Positions 34,670 to 44,298 of a stretch of DNA of 64,000 bases are shown here, one piece after another. Position 1 is the stretch's first letter, and each line of letters begins with the position of its first letter. The notes beneath the pieces were generated by a model. That model was not told the DNA's origin, did not search any database, and saw only the letters and a program-made list of their open reading frames with translations. Position numbers and translations under genes: made by a program. The DNA is from JACVRW01 sp963765135 (GTDB taxonomy: Bacteria; Actinomycetota; Thermoleophilia; Solirubrobacterales; Thermoleophilaceae), in NCBI GenBank assembly GCA_963765135.1, contig CAVXUX010000002.1, positions 434,001 through 498,000 on the forward strand. The letters run 5' to 3'.

Positions 34670-35180
34670 GGAACTCAGCTCGACGGCATACGTCATCCTC
34701 GGAGCGCTGGCCTGGGGGCCGAGCTCCGGCTATGACATCAAGGCGGTCGTCGACCGCTCGGTGCGCTTCTTCTGGACGGCCAGCTACGGGCAGATCTACC
34801 CCGAGCTGCGCCGCCTGTCGGAGGCTGGCCTGGTCAAGGGCACGACGGAGCCGAAGAGCGGGCGCCGGCGGACCGTCTACCGCATCACCGCCGCCGGCCG
34901 GCGCGCGCTCGAGGACTGGCTGGCGCAGGAGCCGCAGGTCTTCGAGACCCGCGACGAGGGCCTGCTGAAGCTCTTCTTCGCCGACGCGTCGCCCGAGACC
35001 GCGGCGGCCTCGCTCGACGCGAAGCGCGGCTATCACGAGGAGAAGCTCAAGCAGCTGCGTGCGATCGAGGCGACCGGGCTGGCCGAGGGCTCGCCCCTGT
35101 TGGTGCTGCGCTACGGCATCGAGTCGAGCGAGTGGATGGTCGACTGGTGCACCCGCGAGGCGGAGCGGCTGCGGCGATGA
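34668..35180 (+). CDS. PadR-family transcriptional regulator
   Basis: 170 residues. The N-terminal winged helix begins LSSTAYVILGALAWGPSSGY, with the wing SYGQIYPELRRLSEAGLVKG and PKSGRRRTVYRITAAGRRAL. The C-terminal dimerisation helices (residues 85-170) are of the AphA/PadR-like type. PadR proteins often repress exporters or stress genes and are released by small phenolic or drug ligands. The stop overlaps the MMPL gene start (ATGA), so it leads the operon it probably controls. Confidence 0.9.
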   Translation: MELSSTAYVILGALAWGPSSGYDIKAVVDRSVRFFWTASYGQIYPELRRLSEAGLVKGTTEPKSGRRRTVYRITAAGRRALEDWLAQEPQVFETRDEGLLKLFFADASPETAAASLDAKRGYHEEKLKQLRAIEATGLAEGSPLLVLRYGIESSEWMVDWCTREAERLRR

Positions 35181-37231
35181 TGGAGCGCCTCGCACGGCTC
35201 GCCAACCGCCGCGCGCGCCGGACGCTGGTGCTCGCCGGGGTGTTCTTCCTGATCGCGGGCGCGCTCGGGGCGGGGGTGGCCGACCGGCTCGACCCCTACG
35301 GCGCCGACGACCCCGACACCGAGAGCGTGATCGCCGACCAGCGCTTGGAGGACGCGGGCTTCCGCGAGACCGGCGTGGTCGTGCTGATCGAGGATCGCGC
35401 CCGCGTCGGCGCGCTGGCGGCAGAGCTGCGCCGCGACCCGGACGTGGCGTCGGTGGCGCGCGGCCCGGTGTCGCGCGACGGCCGCTCGACCTACCTGGCG
35501 GCCTCCCTGAGCCCGACCGACGACGACGCGCGACAGGACGCTGCCGAGCGGATCGCGGACGACCTGGCGGGCGAGCCGGGCGTCAAGGTCGGCGGGCCCG
35601 CTGTGGCCCAAAAGGAGGTCAACGAGCACGTCGAGAGTGACCTCCGCACCGCCGAGCTGTACGCCTTCCCGCTGCTGTTCCTGCTCTCGCTGCTGTTCTT
35701 CCGCAGCCTGGTCGCGGCGTTGCTGCCCCTGCTGGTCGGAGCGCTCGCGATCGTCGGCACCTTCCTGATGCTGCGCGTGGCGAGCGAGGTGACCTCGGTC
35801 TCGATCTTCGCGCTCAACCTGGTGACCGGGCTCGGCCTCGGCCTGGCGATCGACTACAGCCTGTTCATCGTGTCGCGCTACCGCGAGGAGATCGCGCGCA
35901 GCGGCCCGGGCCCGGAGGCGATGCGCCGCACGCTCGCGACCGCCGGCCGCACCGTGCTGTTCAGCTCGCTGACCGTGGCGGGCGCGATCGCCTCGCTGGT
36001 CGTGTTCCCCCAGCGCTTCCTCTACTCGATGGGGATCGGCGGGTTCTTCGTCGCCCTGATCGCCGCGGCAATCGCGCTGATCGTGCTGCCGGCCGTGCTC
36101 ACGCTGCTCGGCGCGCGCGTGAACTCGCTCACTCCGGCGTTCCTCGCGAGCCGAGCGGAGCGCGACGCGCGGCCCGCCCACGAGGGCTTCTGGTACCGCC
36201 TCTCGCAGCTCGTCATGCGCTTTCCGGGCCGCATCGCCGCCACCACGGCCGCGCTGCTGATCGCGCTCGGTCTCCCGTTCTTCGGGATCCAGTTCACCTC
36301 GGTCGACGCCCAGGTCCTGCCGGAGTCGGCCAGCGCCCGCCAGGTGGACGACGTGCTGCGATCGCAGTTCCCGCCCTATCGCGACACGCCGATCACGCTC
36401 GCGGTCCGCGGTGGCGCCGCGGAGGCGGAGCGGGTGGCCCAGGCCGCGGCCGAGGTGCCGGGAGCGGCGGACGTCGGCCCGCCCCGCCCGCTGCGCGGCG
36501 GCATCTACGCGATCGACGTCGTCTCCAGCGCCTCGCCGCTCGACGACCGCAGCCAGGAGCTGGTGCGGGACCTGCGCGCGCTCGACGACGACGCCCTCGT
36601 CACCGGCCAGACCGCCGGCTTCCTCGACCTGCAGGACAGCCTCGTAGAGCACCTGCCGCTGGTGCTCGCGATCGTCGTCGCGGTCACGCTCGTGGTGCTG
36701 TTCCTCCTGACCGGCTCGGTGATCCTGCCGATCAAGCAGATCCTGATGAACGCGCTCGGGCTGAGCGCGGTGTTCGGGATCCTGGTGCTGATCTTCCAGG
36801 ACGGGCGCTTCGAGGGACTGCTCGGCTACACCAGCCAGGGCGGGCTCGAGTCGACGCAGCCGCTGCTGCTGTTCGCCGTCGTGTTCGGCCTCTCGACCGA
36901 CTACGGCGTGTTCCTGCTCTCGCGCATCAAGGAGGCGCGCGACGCCGGTCACTCGAACTCCGAGGCGGTGGCGGTCGGGCTCGAGCGCACCGGGCGCATC
37001 GTGACGGCCGCCGCGTTGCTGTTCTGCATCGCGATCGGCGCGTTCGTCACGTCGCAGATCGTCTTCATCAAGGAGCTCGGGCTGGGCACCGCGCTCGCCG
37101 TGCTGATCGACGCGACGATCATCCGGGCGCTGCTGGTGCCCGCGCTGATGCAACTGCTCGGCAAGTGGAACTGGTGGGCTCCGGCGCCGCTGGCGCGCTT
37201 GTACTCCCGCATAGGGTTGCGGGAGGCGTGA
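35177..37231 (+). CDS. MMPL-family RND transporter
   Basis: 684 residues and twelve expected spans in two halves. A soluble porter domain follows the first span (YGADDPDTESVIADQRLEDA). Each half has its proton-relay block: GLGLGLAIDYSLFIVSRYRE near 220 and FGLSTDYGVFLLSRIKEARD near 570, both with the Asp-Tyr pair. MmpL transporters move lipids or siderophores, but small bacterial forms like this have no fixed substrate. Start ATG 35177 overlaps the PadR stop; its own stop overlaps the GH13 GTG. Confidence 0.9.
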   Translation: MMERLARLANRRARRTLVLAGVFFLIAGALGAGVADRLDPYGADDPDTESVIADQRLEDAGFRETGVVVLIEDRARVGALAAELRRDPDVASVARGPVSRDGRSTYLAASLSPTDDDARQDAAERIADDLAGEPGVKVGGPAVAQKEVNEHVESDLRTAELYAFPLLFLLSLLFFRSLVAALLPLLVGALAIVGTFLMLRVASEVTSVSIFALNLVTGLGLGLAIDYSLFIVSRYREEIARSGPGPEAMRRTLATAGRTVLFSSLTVAGAIASLVVFPQRFLYSMGIGGFFVALIAAAIALIVLPAVLTLLGARVNSLTPAFLASRAERDARPAHEGFWYRLSQLVMRFPGRIAATTAALLIALGLPFFGIQFTSVDAQVLPESASARQVDDVLRSQFPPYRDTPITLAVRGGAAEAERVAQAAAEVPGAADVGPPRPLRGGIYAIDVVSSASPLDDRSQELVRDLRALDDDALVTGQTAGFLDLQDSLVEHLPLVLAIVVAVTLVVLFLLTGSVILPIKQILMNALGLSAVFGILVLIFQDGRFEGLLGYTSQGGLESTQPLLLFAVVFGLSTDYGVFLLSRIKEARDAGHSNSEAVAVGLERTGRIVTAAALLFCIAIGAFVTSQIVFIKELGLGTALAVLIDATIIRALLVPALMQLLGKWNWWAPAPLARLYSRIGLREA

Positions 37232-38634
37232 CCAAGGTCGTCTACCAGATCTACCCCCGCTCGTTCCAGGACTCCGACGGCGACGGCGTCGGGGACCTGG
37301 CCGGGATCCGTTCGCGGCTCGACCATCTGACCTGGCTCGGGGTGGACGCGCTCTGGATGTCGCCGATCTACCCCTCGCCCAACGCCGACTTCGGCTACGA
37401 CGTGTCCGACTACACCGCGGTCGACCCGGTCTATGGCGACCTCGCCGAGTTCGACACGCTGGTCGAGGAAGCCCACGCGCGCGGGCTCGAGGTGCTGATG
37501 GACATCGTGCCCTGCCACACGTCGATCGAGCACCCCTGGTTCCGCGAGCATCCGGATTGGTACATCTGGCGTGACGAGCCGAACAACTGGCTGTCCGCCT
37601 TCGGCGGGTCGGCATGGGAGCGGCTCGGCGACCGCTACTACCTGCATTCGTTCTATCCCGAGCAGCCGGACCTCGACTGGCGCAACCCCGAGGTCGTCGC
37701 GGCGATGCAGGACGTGCTGCGCGTCTGGCTCGACCGCGGTGCGGACGGCTATCGGATCGACGCCATCGACCGGCTGCTCAAGGACAAGCAGCTCCGCGAC
37801 GAGCCGCCCGCGACCGAGCCTTTCGGCCTGCCGCTGACCGAGGAGGAGGCCAAGCTCGCCCACATCTACGCCGGCAACGCTCCCGATACCGGCGCCGCGC
37901 TCGCCAAGATCCGAGAGGCGTGCGGCGACGCCTTCCTGGTCGGCGAGGTGTACCTGCCGAGCACACGCTGGCAGCCCTACACGGACTACTTCGACGCGGT
38001 GTTTGCGTTCGAGCTGCTGCACTCGCCGTGGGAGTCGCGCTCGCTGCGCGGCGCCATCGAGGTCACCACGCGCGTGCCCGGCGCCGCCTGGGTCATGTCG
38101 AACCACGACTTCGGGCGGCTCTCGACCCGCTTCGGGGACGAGAACGCGCGCGCCGCGGCCATGCTGCTGCTGATGCTGCCCGGCCCGGCGTTCCTCTACC
38201 AGGGCGACGAGATCGGCCAGGGCGAGGGGCCGCCCGGCGAGGCCCGCTTCGACCGCGCCGGGCGCGACCGCCACCGCCACCCGATGCAGTGGGACGCTTC
38301 GCCGCGGGGCGGCTTCACCACCGGCGAGCCCTGGCTGCCGCTGGTCGACCCGGCCGCACGCAACGTCGCCGACCAGCGCGACGACCCGGCCTCGATGCTG
38401 ACCCTGGTGCGTGAGCTGATCGCGCTGAGGCGCGAGCTCGGCGACGGGTTCGAGCTGCTCGACTCCGCCGACGGCGTCGTCGCGTTCCGGCGCGGCGATC
38501 ACACGGTCGCGATCAACACGACGTCCGAGCCGCTCCCCGTCGAGCTCGCGGGAGCGCCGCGTATACAGACGCGGCCTGGGGTCCTACGGGATCGAACGCT
38601 CGCTCCGCACGCAGGAGCGATTGCCTTGGATTAG
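37228..38634 (+). CDS. GH13 alpha-glucosidase-family enzyme
   Basis: 468 residues, a GH13 oligosaccharide hydrolase of the alpha-glucosidase/oligo-1,6-glucosidase group. VVYQIYPRSFQDSDGDGVGD is at residues 4-23, GADGYRIDAIDRLLKD (nucleophile Asp) near 170, FLVGEVYLPSTR (acid/base Glu) near 236 and MSNHDFGRLSTR (third Asp) near 290. The short C-terminal domain follows. It acts on alpha-1,4/1,6 glucosides in the cytoplasm, which fits the sugar ABC importer that follows. GTG start with the GTGA overlap. Confidence 0.92.
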   Translation: MTKVVYQIYPRSFQDSDGDGVGDLAGIRSRLDHLTWLGVDALWMSPIYPSPNADFGYDVSDYTAVDPVYGDLAEFDTLVEEAHARGLEVLMDIVPCHTSIEHPWFREHPDWYIWRDEPNNWLSAFGGSAWERLGDRYYLHSFYPEQPDLDWRNPEVVAAMQDVLRVWLDRGADGYRIDAIDRLLKDKQLRDEPPATEPFGLPLTEEEAKLAHIYAGNAPDTGAALAKIREACGDAFLVGEVYLPSTRWQPYTDYFDAVFAFELLHSPWESRSLRGAIEVTTRVPGAAWVMSNHDFGRLSTRFGDENARAAAMLLLMLPGPAFLYQGDEIGQGEGPPGEARFDRAGRDRHRHPMQWDASPRGGFTTGEPWLPLVDPAARNVADQRDDPASMLTLVRELIALRRELGDGFELLDSADGVVAFRRGDHTVAINTTSEPLPVELAGAPRIQTRPGVLRDRTLAPHAGAIALD

Positions 38635-38678
38635 ACCCGCTCTCCGAGGGGTACGTGCCCGCGTAGGAGGAAGGGGAT

Positions 38679-39929
38679 TTGCACGGAAGACACCTGCTCG
38701 TCACCGCCGCGCTCATAGCGAGTGCCGCGCTGGCGGCGTGCGGTGGGCTCGGCGCCGACGAGGGCGGCAGCGGTCGCAACGCGATCAACTGGTACGTCTT
38801 CAACGAGCCGGGCGGCTCGTACGACAAGGCGGTGGCGGACTGCAACAAGGAGGCCGGCGGCAAGTACCAGATCAACTACGTCAAGCTGCCGACCGACGCG
38901 AACCAGCAGCGCGAGCTGGTCGTCCGGCGCCTCGCCGCCGAGGACAAGGACATCGACCTGATCGGCATGGACGTGATCTGGACCGCCGAGCTGGCCGAGG
39001 CGGGTTGGATCCTCCCGTGGGAGGGCGAGCGCAAGACGGTGGCGACCGAGGGCAAGCTCGAGGGCCCGGTCAAGACCGTGGAGTACAAGGGCAAGGTCTA
39101 CGGGCTCCCGTTCACCAGCAACACGCAGCTGCTCTGGTACCGCAAGGACGAGGTCGACCCGCCCCCGGACGACTTCACCTGGGACGAGATGATCGACGAC
39201 GCGGTCGCCAAGAAGACCCACGTCGAGGTGCAGGCGCGTCAGTACGAGGGCCTGACCGTGTGGATCAACGCACTGATCGCCGGCGCCGGGGGCCAGATCG
39301 TCAACCAGGCCGGTGACGTCAAGGTCAACGACACCGCCAAGACAGCCGCCGAGATCGAGAGCAAGCTGGGCAAGTCGAGCGCGGCGCCGCCCGGCATGTC
39401 GACCAACGCCGAGGACCAGGCGCGCCAGGGCTTCGAGTCGGGCCGCTCGTTCTACGAGGTCAACTACCCGTTCGTCTACCCGAGCGCAGCGGAGATCGGC
39501 GAGGACTTCCAGAAGAACATGGGCTGGGCGCGCTATCCGCGCAGCGTCAAGGACGAGGAGAGCCGGCCGCCGCTGGGCGGGATCAACATCGGCGTCTCGA
39601 AGTACGGCGAGACGCCCGACCTCGCCTTCGAGGCGGCGGAGTGCATCGCCAACGAGCAGCACCAGGGCGACGCCGCGGAGCTGGGCGGCCTCCCGCCGAC
39701 GACGGAGTCGGTGTACGAGACCGAGCAGGTCAAGAAGGCGTACCCGTTCGCGGACCTGCTGCGCGAGTCGATCGAGGCCGCCGCGCCGCGCCCGGTCACG
39801 CCGGCCTACAGCGACATCTCGTTGGCGATCCAGAAGACGTACAGCCCGCCTGACGGGATCGATCCCAACGGGATCGTCCAGAAGCTGAAGGACCGGATCG
39901 AGCGAGCCGCCGAAGGGAAGATCTTCTGA
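38679..39929 (+). CDS. lpqY: LpqY-like sugar-binding lipoprotein
   Basis: 416 residues. A signal peptide ends in a lipobox (LAACGG near residue 20). Mature segments match LpqY, the trehalose-binding protein of mycobacteria: IDLIGMDVIWTAELAEAGWI near 103, TSNTQLLWYRKDEVD near 145, VQARQYEGLTVWINALIAG near 180, SFYEVNYPFVYP near 262 and AAPRPVTPAYSDIS near 370. The start is a TTG preceded by AGGAGGAAGGGG. It captures trehalose or related alpha-glucosides for SugABC. 44 bases follow the GH13 gene. Confidence 0.88.
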   Translation: MHGRHLLVTAALIASAALAACGGLGADEGGSGRNAINWYVFNEPGGSYDKAVADCNKEAGGKYQINYVKLPTDANQQRELVVRRLAAEDKDIDLIGMDVIWTAELAEAGWILPWEGERKTVATEGKLEGPVKTVEYKGKVYGLPFTSNTQLLWYRKDEVDPPPDDFTWDEMIDDAVAKKTHVEVQARQYEGLTVWINALIAGAGGQIVNQAGDVKVNDTAKTAAEIESKLGKSSAAPPGMSTNAEDQARQGFESGRSFYEVNYPFVYPSAAEIGEDFQKNMGWARYPRSVKDEESRPPLGGINIGVSKYGETPDLAFEAAECIANEQHQGDAAELGGLPPTTESVYETEQVKKAYPFADLLRESIEAAAPRPVTPAYSDISLAIQKTYSPPDGIDPNGIVQKLKDRIERAAEGKIF

Positions 39930-40879
39930 TGGAAGCCGCCCAGCCCGTCGCTGAGACCGTCCGTCAGACGACGGCGCCGCCCAGGAAGAAGACGACCGAG
40001 CGGGCGCGGGCGGAGCGCAAGCTGGCCTGGCTGCTGTGCGCGCCGGCGGTGATTGCGATGCTGATCGTCACGGGCTATCCGATCGGCTACGCGGTCTACC
40101 TGTCCTTCCAGCGCTACGACCTGCGCTTCCCCGACGACAAGGAGTTCGTCGGCTTCTCGAACTACTCCGACGTGCTCACCTCGAGCACGTGGTGGGGCGA
40201 CGTCTGGAACACCGTGGTCATCACCGTGGTCTCGGTGTCGGTCGAGCTCGTGCTCGGCATGGCGATCGCGCTGGTCATGCACCGCGCGATCTTCGGCCGC
40301 GGTCCCGTGCGCGCCGCGATCCTGATCCCCTACGGGATCATCACGGTGGTCGCGGCGTTCGCGTGGAAGTACGCGTTCGACCCGACGAGCGGGTTCATCG
40401 CCGGCCTGCCGCTGATCTCCGACACCGCGCAGCCGCTCAACACGCACAACGGATCCATGTTGGTGATCATCCTGGCGGAGGTCTGGAAGACCACGCCGTT
40501 CATGGCGCTGCTCCTGCTGGCCGGGCTGGCGCTCGTCCCGGACGAGCTGCACGAGGCGGCCAAGGTCGACGGCGCCAGCACGACGCAGCGCTTCTTCCGG
40601 ATCACGATCCCGCTGATGAAGCCGGCGATCCTGGTCGCGCTGCTGTTCCGCACGCTCGACGCGTTCCGGATCTTCGACAACATCTACATCATCCAACCGG
40701 GGGGTGCTCTCAACACGGAGAGCGTGTCGATCCTCGGCTACAACGTGACGATCAACCGGGTCAACGTGGGGCTCGGCTCGGCGATCTCGATCCTGATCTT
40801 CATCTGCGTGATCCTGATCGCCATCTTCTTCGTGAAGGCGCTCGGTACCAGCACCGCCCAGCAGCGAGGGGAGACCTGA
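39929..40879 (+). CDS. sugA: SugA-like sugar ABC permease
   Basis: 316 residues, MalF-type permease with six spans. The EAA loop that contacts the ATPase is LHEAAKVDGASTTQRFFRIT near 208, followed by IPLMKPAILVALLFRTLDAF. Its ATG shares one base with the lpqY stop (TGATG). It pairs with the next permease. A 32-residue basic, soluble N-terminal segment precedes the first span. Confidence 0.92.
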   Translation: MEAAQPVAETVRQTTAPPRKKTTERARAERKLAWLLCAPAVIAMLIVTGYPIGYAVYLSFQRYDLRFPDDKEFVGFSNYSDVLTSSTWWGDVWNTVVITVVSVSVELVLGMAIALVMHRAIFGRGPVRAAILIPYGIITVVAAFAWKYAFDPTSGFIAGLPLISDTAQPLNTHNGSMLVIILAEVWKTTPFMALLLLAGLALVPDELHEAAKVDGASTTQRFFRITIPLMKPAILVALLFRTLDAFRIFDNIYIIQPGGALNTESVSILGYNVTINRVNVGLGSAISILIFICVILIAIFFVKALGTSTAQQRGET

Positions 40880-40880
40880 G

Positions 40881-41709
40881 GTGACGCACACCAACAAGGA
40901 GCGCGCGCTGTGGGGGATCGGGATCCTCGTCGTGCTGCTCTACGCGTTGATACCAGTCGTGTGGATCGCGTCGCTGTCGCTGAAGACCCCCACGCAGGTG
41001 GGGGACCGCAAGTTCTTCTCGGGCTTCTCGTTCGACAACTACGACGTGATCTTCTCGGACGACACCTTCATCGCCGCGCTCGTCAACTCGATCGGGATCG
41101 CCTCGATCGCCACGCTGATCTCGATCGTGCTGGCCGCGATGGCGGCCTACGCGACCTCGCGCCTGAACTTCACCGGCAAGGCGCTGATCCTGTCGGGCGC
41201 ATTGGCGGTCGCGATGTTCCCGCCGATCTCGATCGTCGGCTCGCTCTTCGACATGTGGCGCTCGATCGGCCTCTACGACACCTGGCTGGGGCTGATCATC
41301 CCGTACATGACCTTCACGCTTGCCGCTGGCGATCTACACGCTCTCGGCGTTCTTCCGGGAGATCCCCTGGGAGCTCGAGCAGGCCGCCCAAGTGGACGGC
41401 GCCACGCCATTCCAAGCGTTCCGCAAGATCATCGTGCCGCTGGCCGCGCCGGGCGTGTTCACCGCGGCGATCCTGGTCTTCATCTTCGCCTGGAACGACT
41501 TCATCTTCGCCAACACGCTCACCTCGACCGACAACGCGCGCACCGTGCCCGCGGCGCTGGCCTTCTTCACCGGGGCCTCGCAGTTCGAGCAGCCGATCGG
41601 CGCCGTTTGCGCCGCGTCTGTCGTCGTCACGGTTCCGATCATCATCATGGTGCTGATCTTCCAGCGCCGCATCGTCGCGGGCCTCACCGCCGGCGCGGTG
41701 AAGGGATAA
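40881..41709 (+). CDS. sugB: SugB-like sugar ABC permease, frameshift near 41319
   Basis: A MalG-type permease of 275 residues when repaired. The first part has GIGILVVLLYALIPVVWIAS and FPPISIVGSLFDMWRSIGLY; the frame breaks at ACG C|TTG, where one extra C after FTL shifts it. The second part reads LPLAIYTLSAFFREIPWELE and the EAA loop EQAAQVDGATPFQAFRKIIV, then IIIMVLIFQRRIVAGLTAGAVKG. GTG start, 2 bases after sugA. If the shift is real the transporter would be dead, so an assembly error is more likely. Confidence 0.9.
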
Positions 41710-41721
41710 GGAGGAAGGTCT

Positions 41722-42975
<1,254 letters not shown>

Positions 42976-42981
42976 CGGGAA

Positions 42982-43036
42982 CGACTTCCCAGCCAGCTCC
43001 CAGATAGCAGGAGGACGCGGCTGGGCCGTGAAGTCG
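42982..43036 (+). terminator. Imperfect hairpin between sugC and HD-GYP
   Basis: CGACTTC (42982-42988) pairs with GAAGTCG (43030-43036), and inner CCAGCC with GGCTGG through bulges. No T tract. It marks a possible end of the sugar-uptake operon, just before the HD-GYP ATG at 43044. Confidence 0.35.
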
Positions 43037-43043
43037 TGGGACG

Positions 43044-43649
43044 ATGACCCCGCGCTTCGGTCGCATCGCGCCCCGCCACGACGAAACGCTGCTCGCCGCC
43101 ACGGTGGACGTCTTGGCGGGAACGCTGGGTCTGCGCGACGGGCACACGGGAGAGCACTCGGACCGGGTCGTCGGTCTCTCCCACCGGATCGGGGAGCGAC
43201 TGGGGTTGGGACGGCGCGAGTTGCGCGACCTCGGCTACGCGGCCCGGCTGCACGACATCGGCAAGGTGGGCGTGCCCGACCTCGTGCTCCACAAGCCCGG
43301 CCCGCTCGACGACGAAGAGCGTGAGCTGATCAAGGGGCACTCGGTGTGGGGGGCGGACCTGGTGGGCCGCATCCCCGGCCTCGAGGACGTGGCCCGTATC
43401 GTGAGACACCACCACGAGCGCTACGACGGCTTCGGCTATCCCGACAAGCTGGCCGGCCGGGACATCCCGCTGTCTTCACGCATCCTGACCGTGGCCGACG
43501 CCTACGTGGCGATGACCGAAGACCGCCCGTACCGGCAGGCCCGCCCCCGCTTCGAGGTCGACCACGAGTTCCGCGACTGCTCGGGCAAGCAGTTCGACCC
43601 GTACGTGGTCGAGGCGCTGCGCGAAGTCGCGTCGTCGCCGCACGCCTGA
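43044..43649 (+). CDS. HD-GYP domain phosphodiesterase
   Basis: 201 residues, a stand-alone HD-GYP domain with no sensor. GHTGEHSDRVVGLSHRIGER is near 35, the HD motif AARLHDIGKVGVPDLVLHKP near 67, IVRHHHERYDGFGYPDKLAG near 116 (GYP motif) and ILTVADAYVAMTEDRPYRQA near 148. It should hydrolyse c-di-GMP or a related dinucleotide. The C-terminal part FEVDHEFRDCSGKQFDPYVV is shorter than usual. A c-di-GMP GGDEF-EAL gene lies near 57 kb. Confidence 0.88.
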   Translation: MTPRFGRIAPRHDETLLAATVDVLAGTLGLRDGHTGEHSDRVVGLSHRIGERLGLGRRELRDLGYAARLHDIGKVGVPDLVLHKPGPLDDEERELIKGHSVWGADLVGRIPGLEDVARIVRHHHERYDGFGYPDKLAGRDIPLSSRILTVADAYVAMTEDRPYRQARPRFEVDHEFRDCSGKQFDPYVVEALREVASSPHA

Positions 43650-43682
43650 GCATCGCGGCCGGCCCGGTTAGGCTCCCAGGCA

Positions 43683-44261
43683 ATGGCGGTCGTTTCGTAC
43701 ACCCGCATGGCGGACATGACCGAGGCCGACCTGCGCTTGATCGATGCCGACGCCGCCGACGACGCCCGCGAGCTGCCGGCCAGGCTGATGAACGCGGTCG
43801 CAGAGCTGGAGCGGTTCCAGGGTCCGCTCAAGGTCAGCCGGCTGGAGCATTCGCTGCAGTCGGCCACGCGCGCCCACCGCGCCGGGAAGGACAAGGAGTA
43901 CGTGGCGGCGGCGCTGCTCCATGACATCGGCGACGCCCTCGCCCCCCACTCGCACGGCGACATGGTCGCGGCCGTGCTGAGGCCGTTCGTCAGCGAGCGC
44001 GTTTGCTGGATCGTGCAGAAGCACGCGCTGTTCCAGGCCTACTACTACGCCCACCTCATGGGCGAGGACCGCAACGCCCGCGACAAGTACATCGACCATC
44101 CCTTCTACGACGACTGCGTCGAGTTCTGCGAGCACTTCGACCAGAACTGCTTCGATCCCGACTACGACTCGCTGCCGCTCGAGTTCTTCAGGCCGCTGGT
44201 GGAGGAGGTCTTTCGACACCCCCGCCACGCCGCGGACGACCTGCCGTTCGTCGCGCCCTAG
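43683..44261 (+). CDS. HD-domain protein, PhnZ-like candidate oxygenase
   Basis: 192 residues. The HD motif is AAALLHDIGDAL near 80, with RLEHSLQSATRAHRAG before it. The middle part AYYYAHLMGEDRNARDKYID and the ending FEHFDQNCF-like stretch EHFDQNCFDPDYDSLPLEFF are typical of the diiron HD-domain oxygenases (PhnZ, TmpB), which cleave organophosphonate C-P bonds or related substrates, but a plain phosphohydrolase cannot be excluded. No phn gene is adjacent. It follows HD-GYP by 33 bases. Confidence 0.7.
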   Translation: MAVVSYTRMADMTEADLRLIDADAADDARELPARLMNAVAELERFQGPLKVSRLEHSLQSATRAHRAGKDKEYVAAALLHDIGDALAPHSHGDMVAAVLRPFVSERVCWIVQKHALFQAYYYAHLMGEDRNARDKYIDHPFYDDCVEFCEHFDQNCFDPDYDSLPLEFFRPLVEEVFRHPRHAADDLPFVAP

Positions 44262-44298
44262 GGTTCCGACCCCTCGCCCGCCCGGATAGCATCCGGGC

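Noticed and set aside
43683..44261. Firm phosphonate catabolism call for the HD protein
   Set aside because: The motif pattern is suggestive but no phosphonate gene is adjacent and the two-iron ligands cannot be proved by eye.
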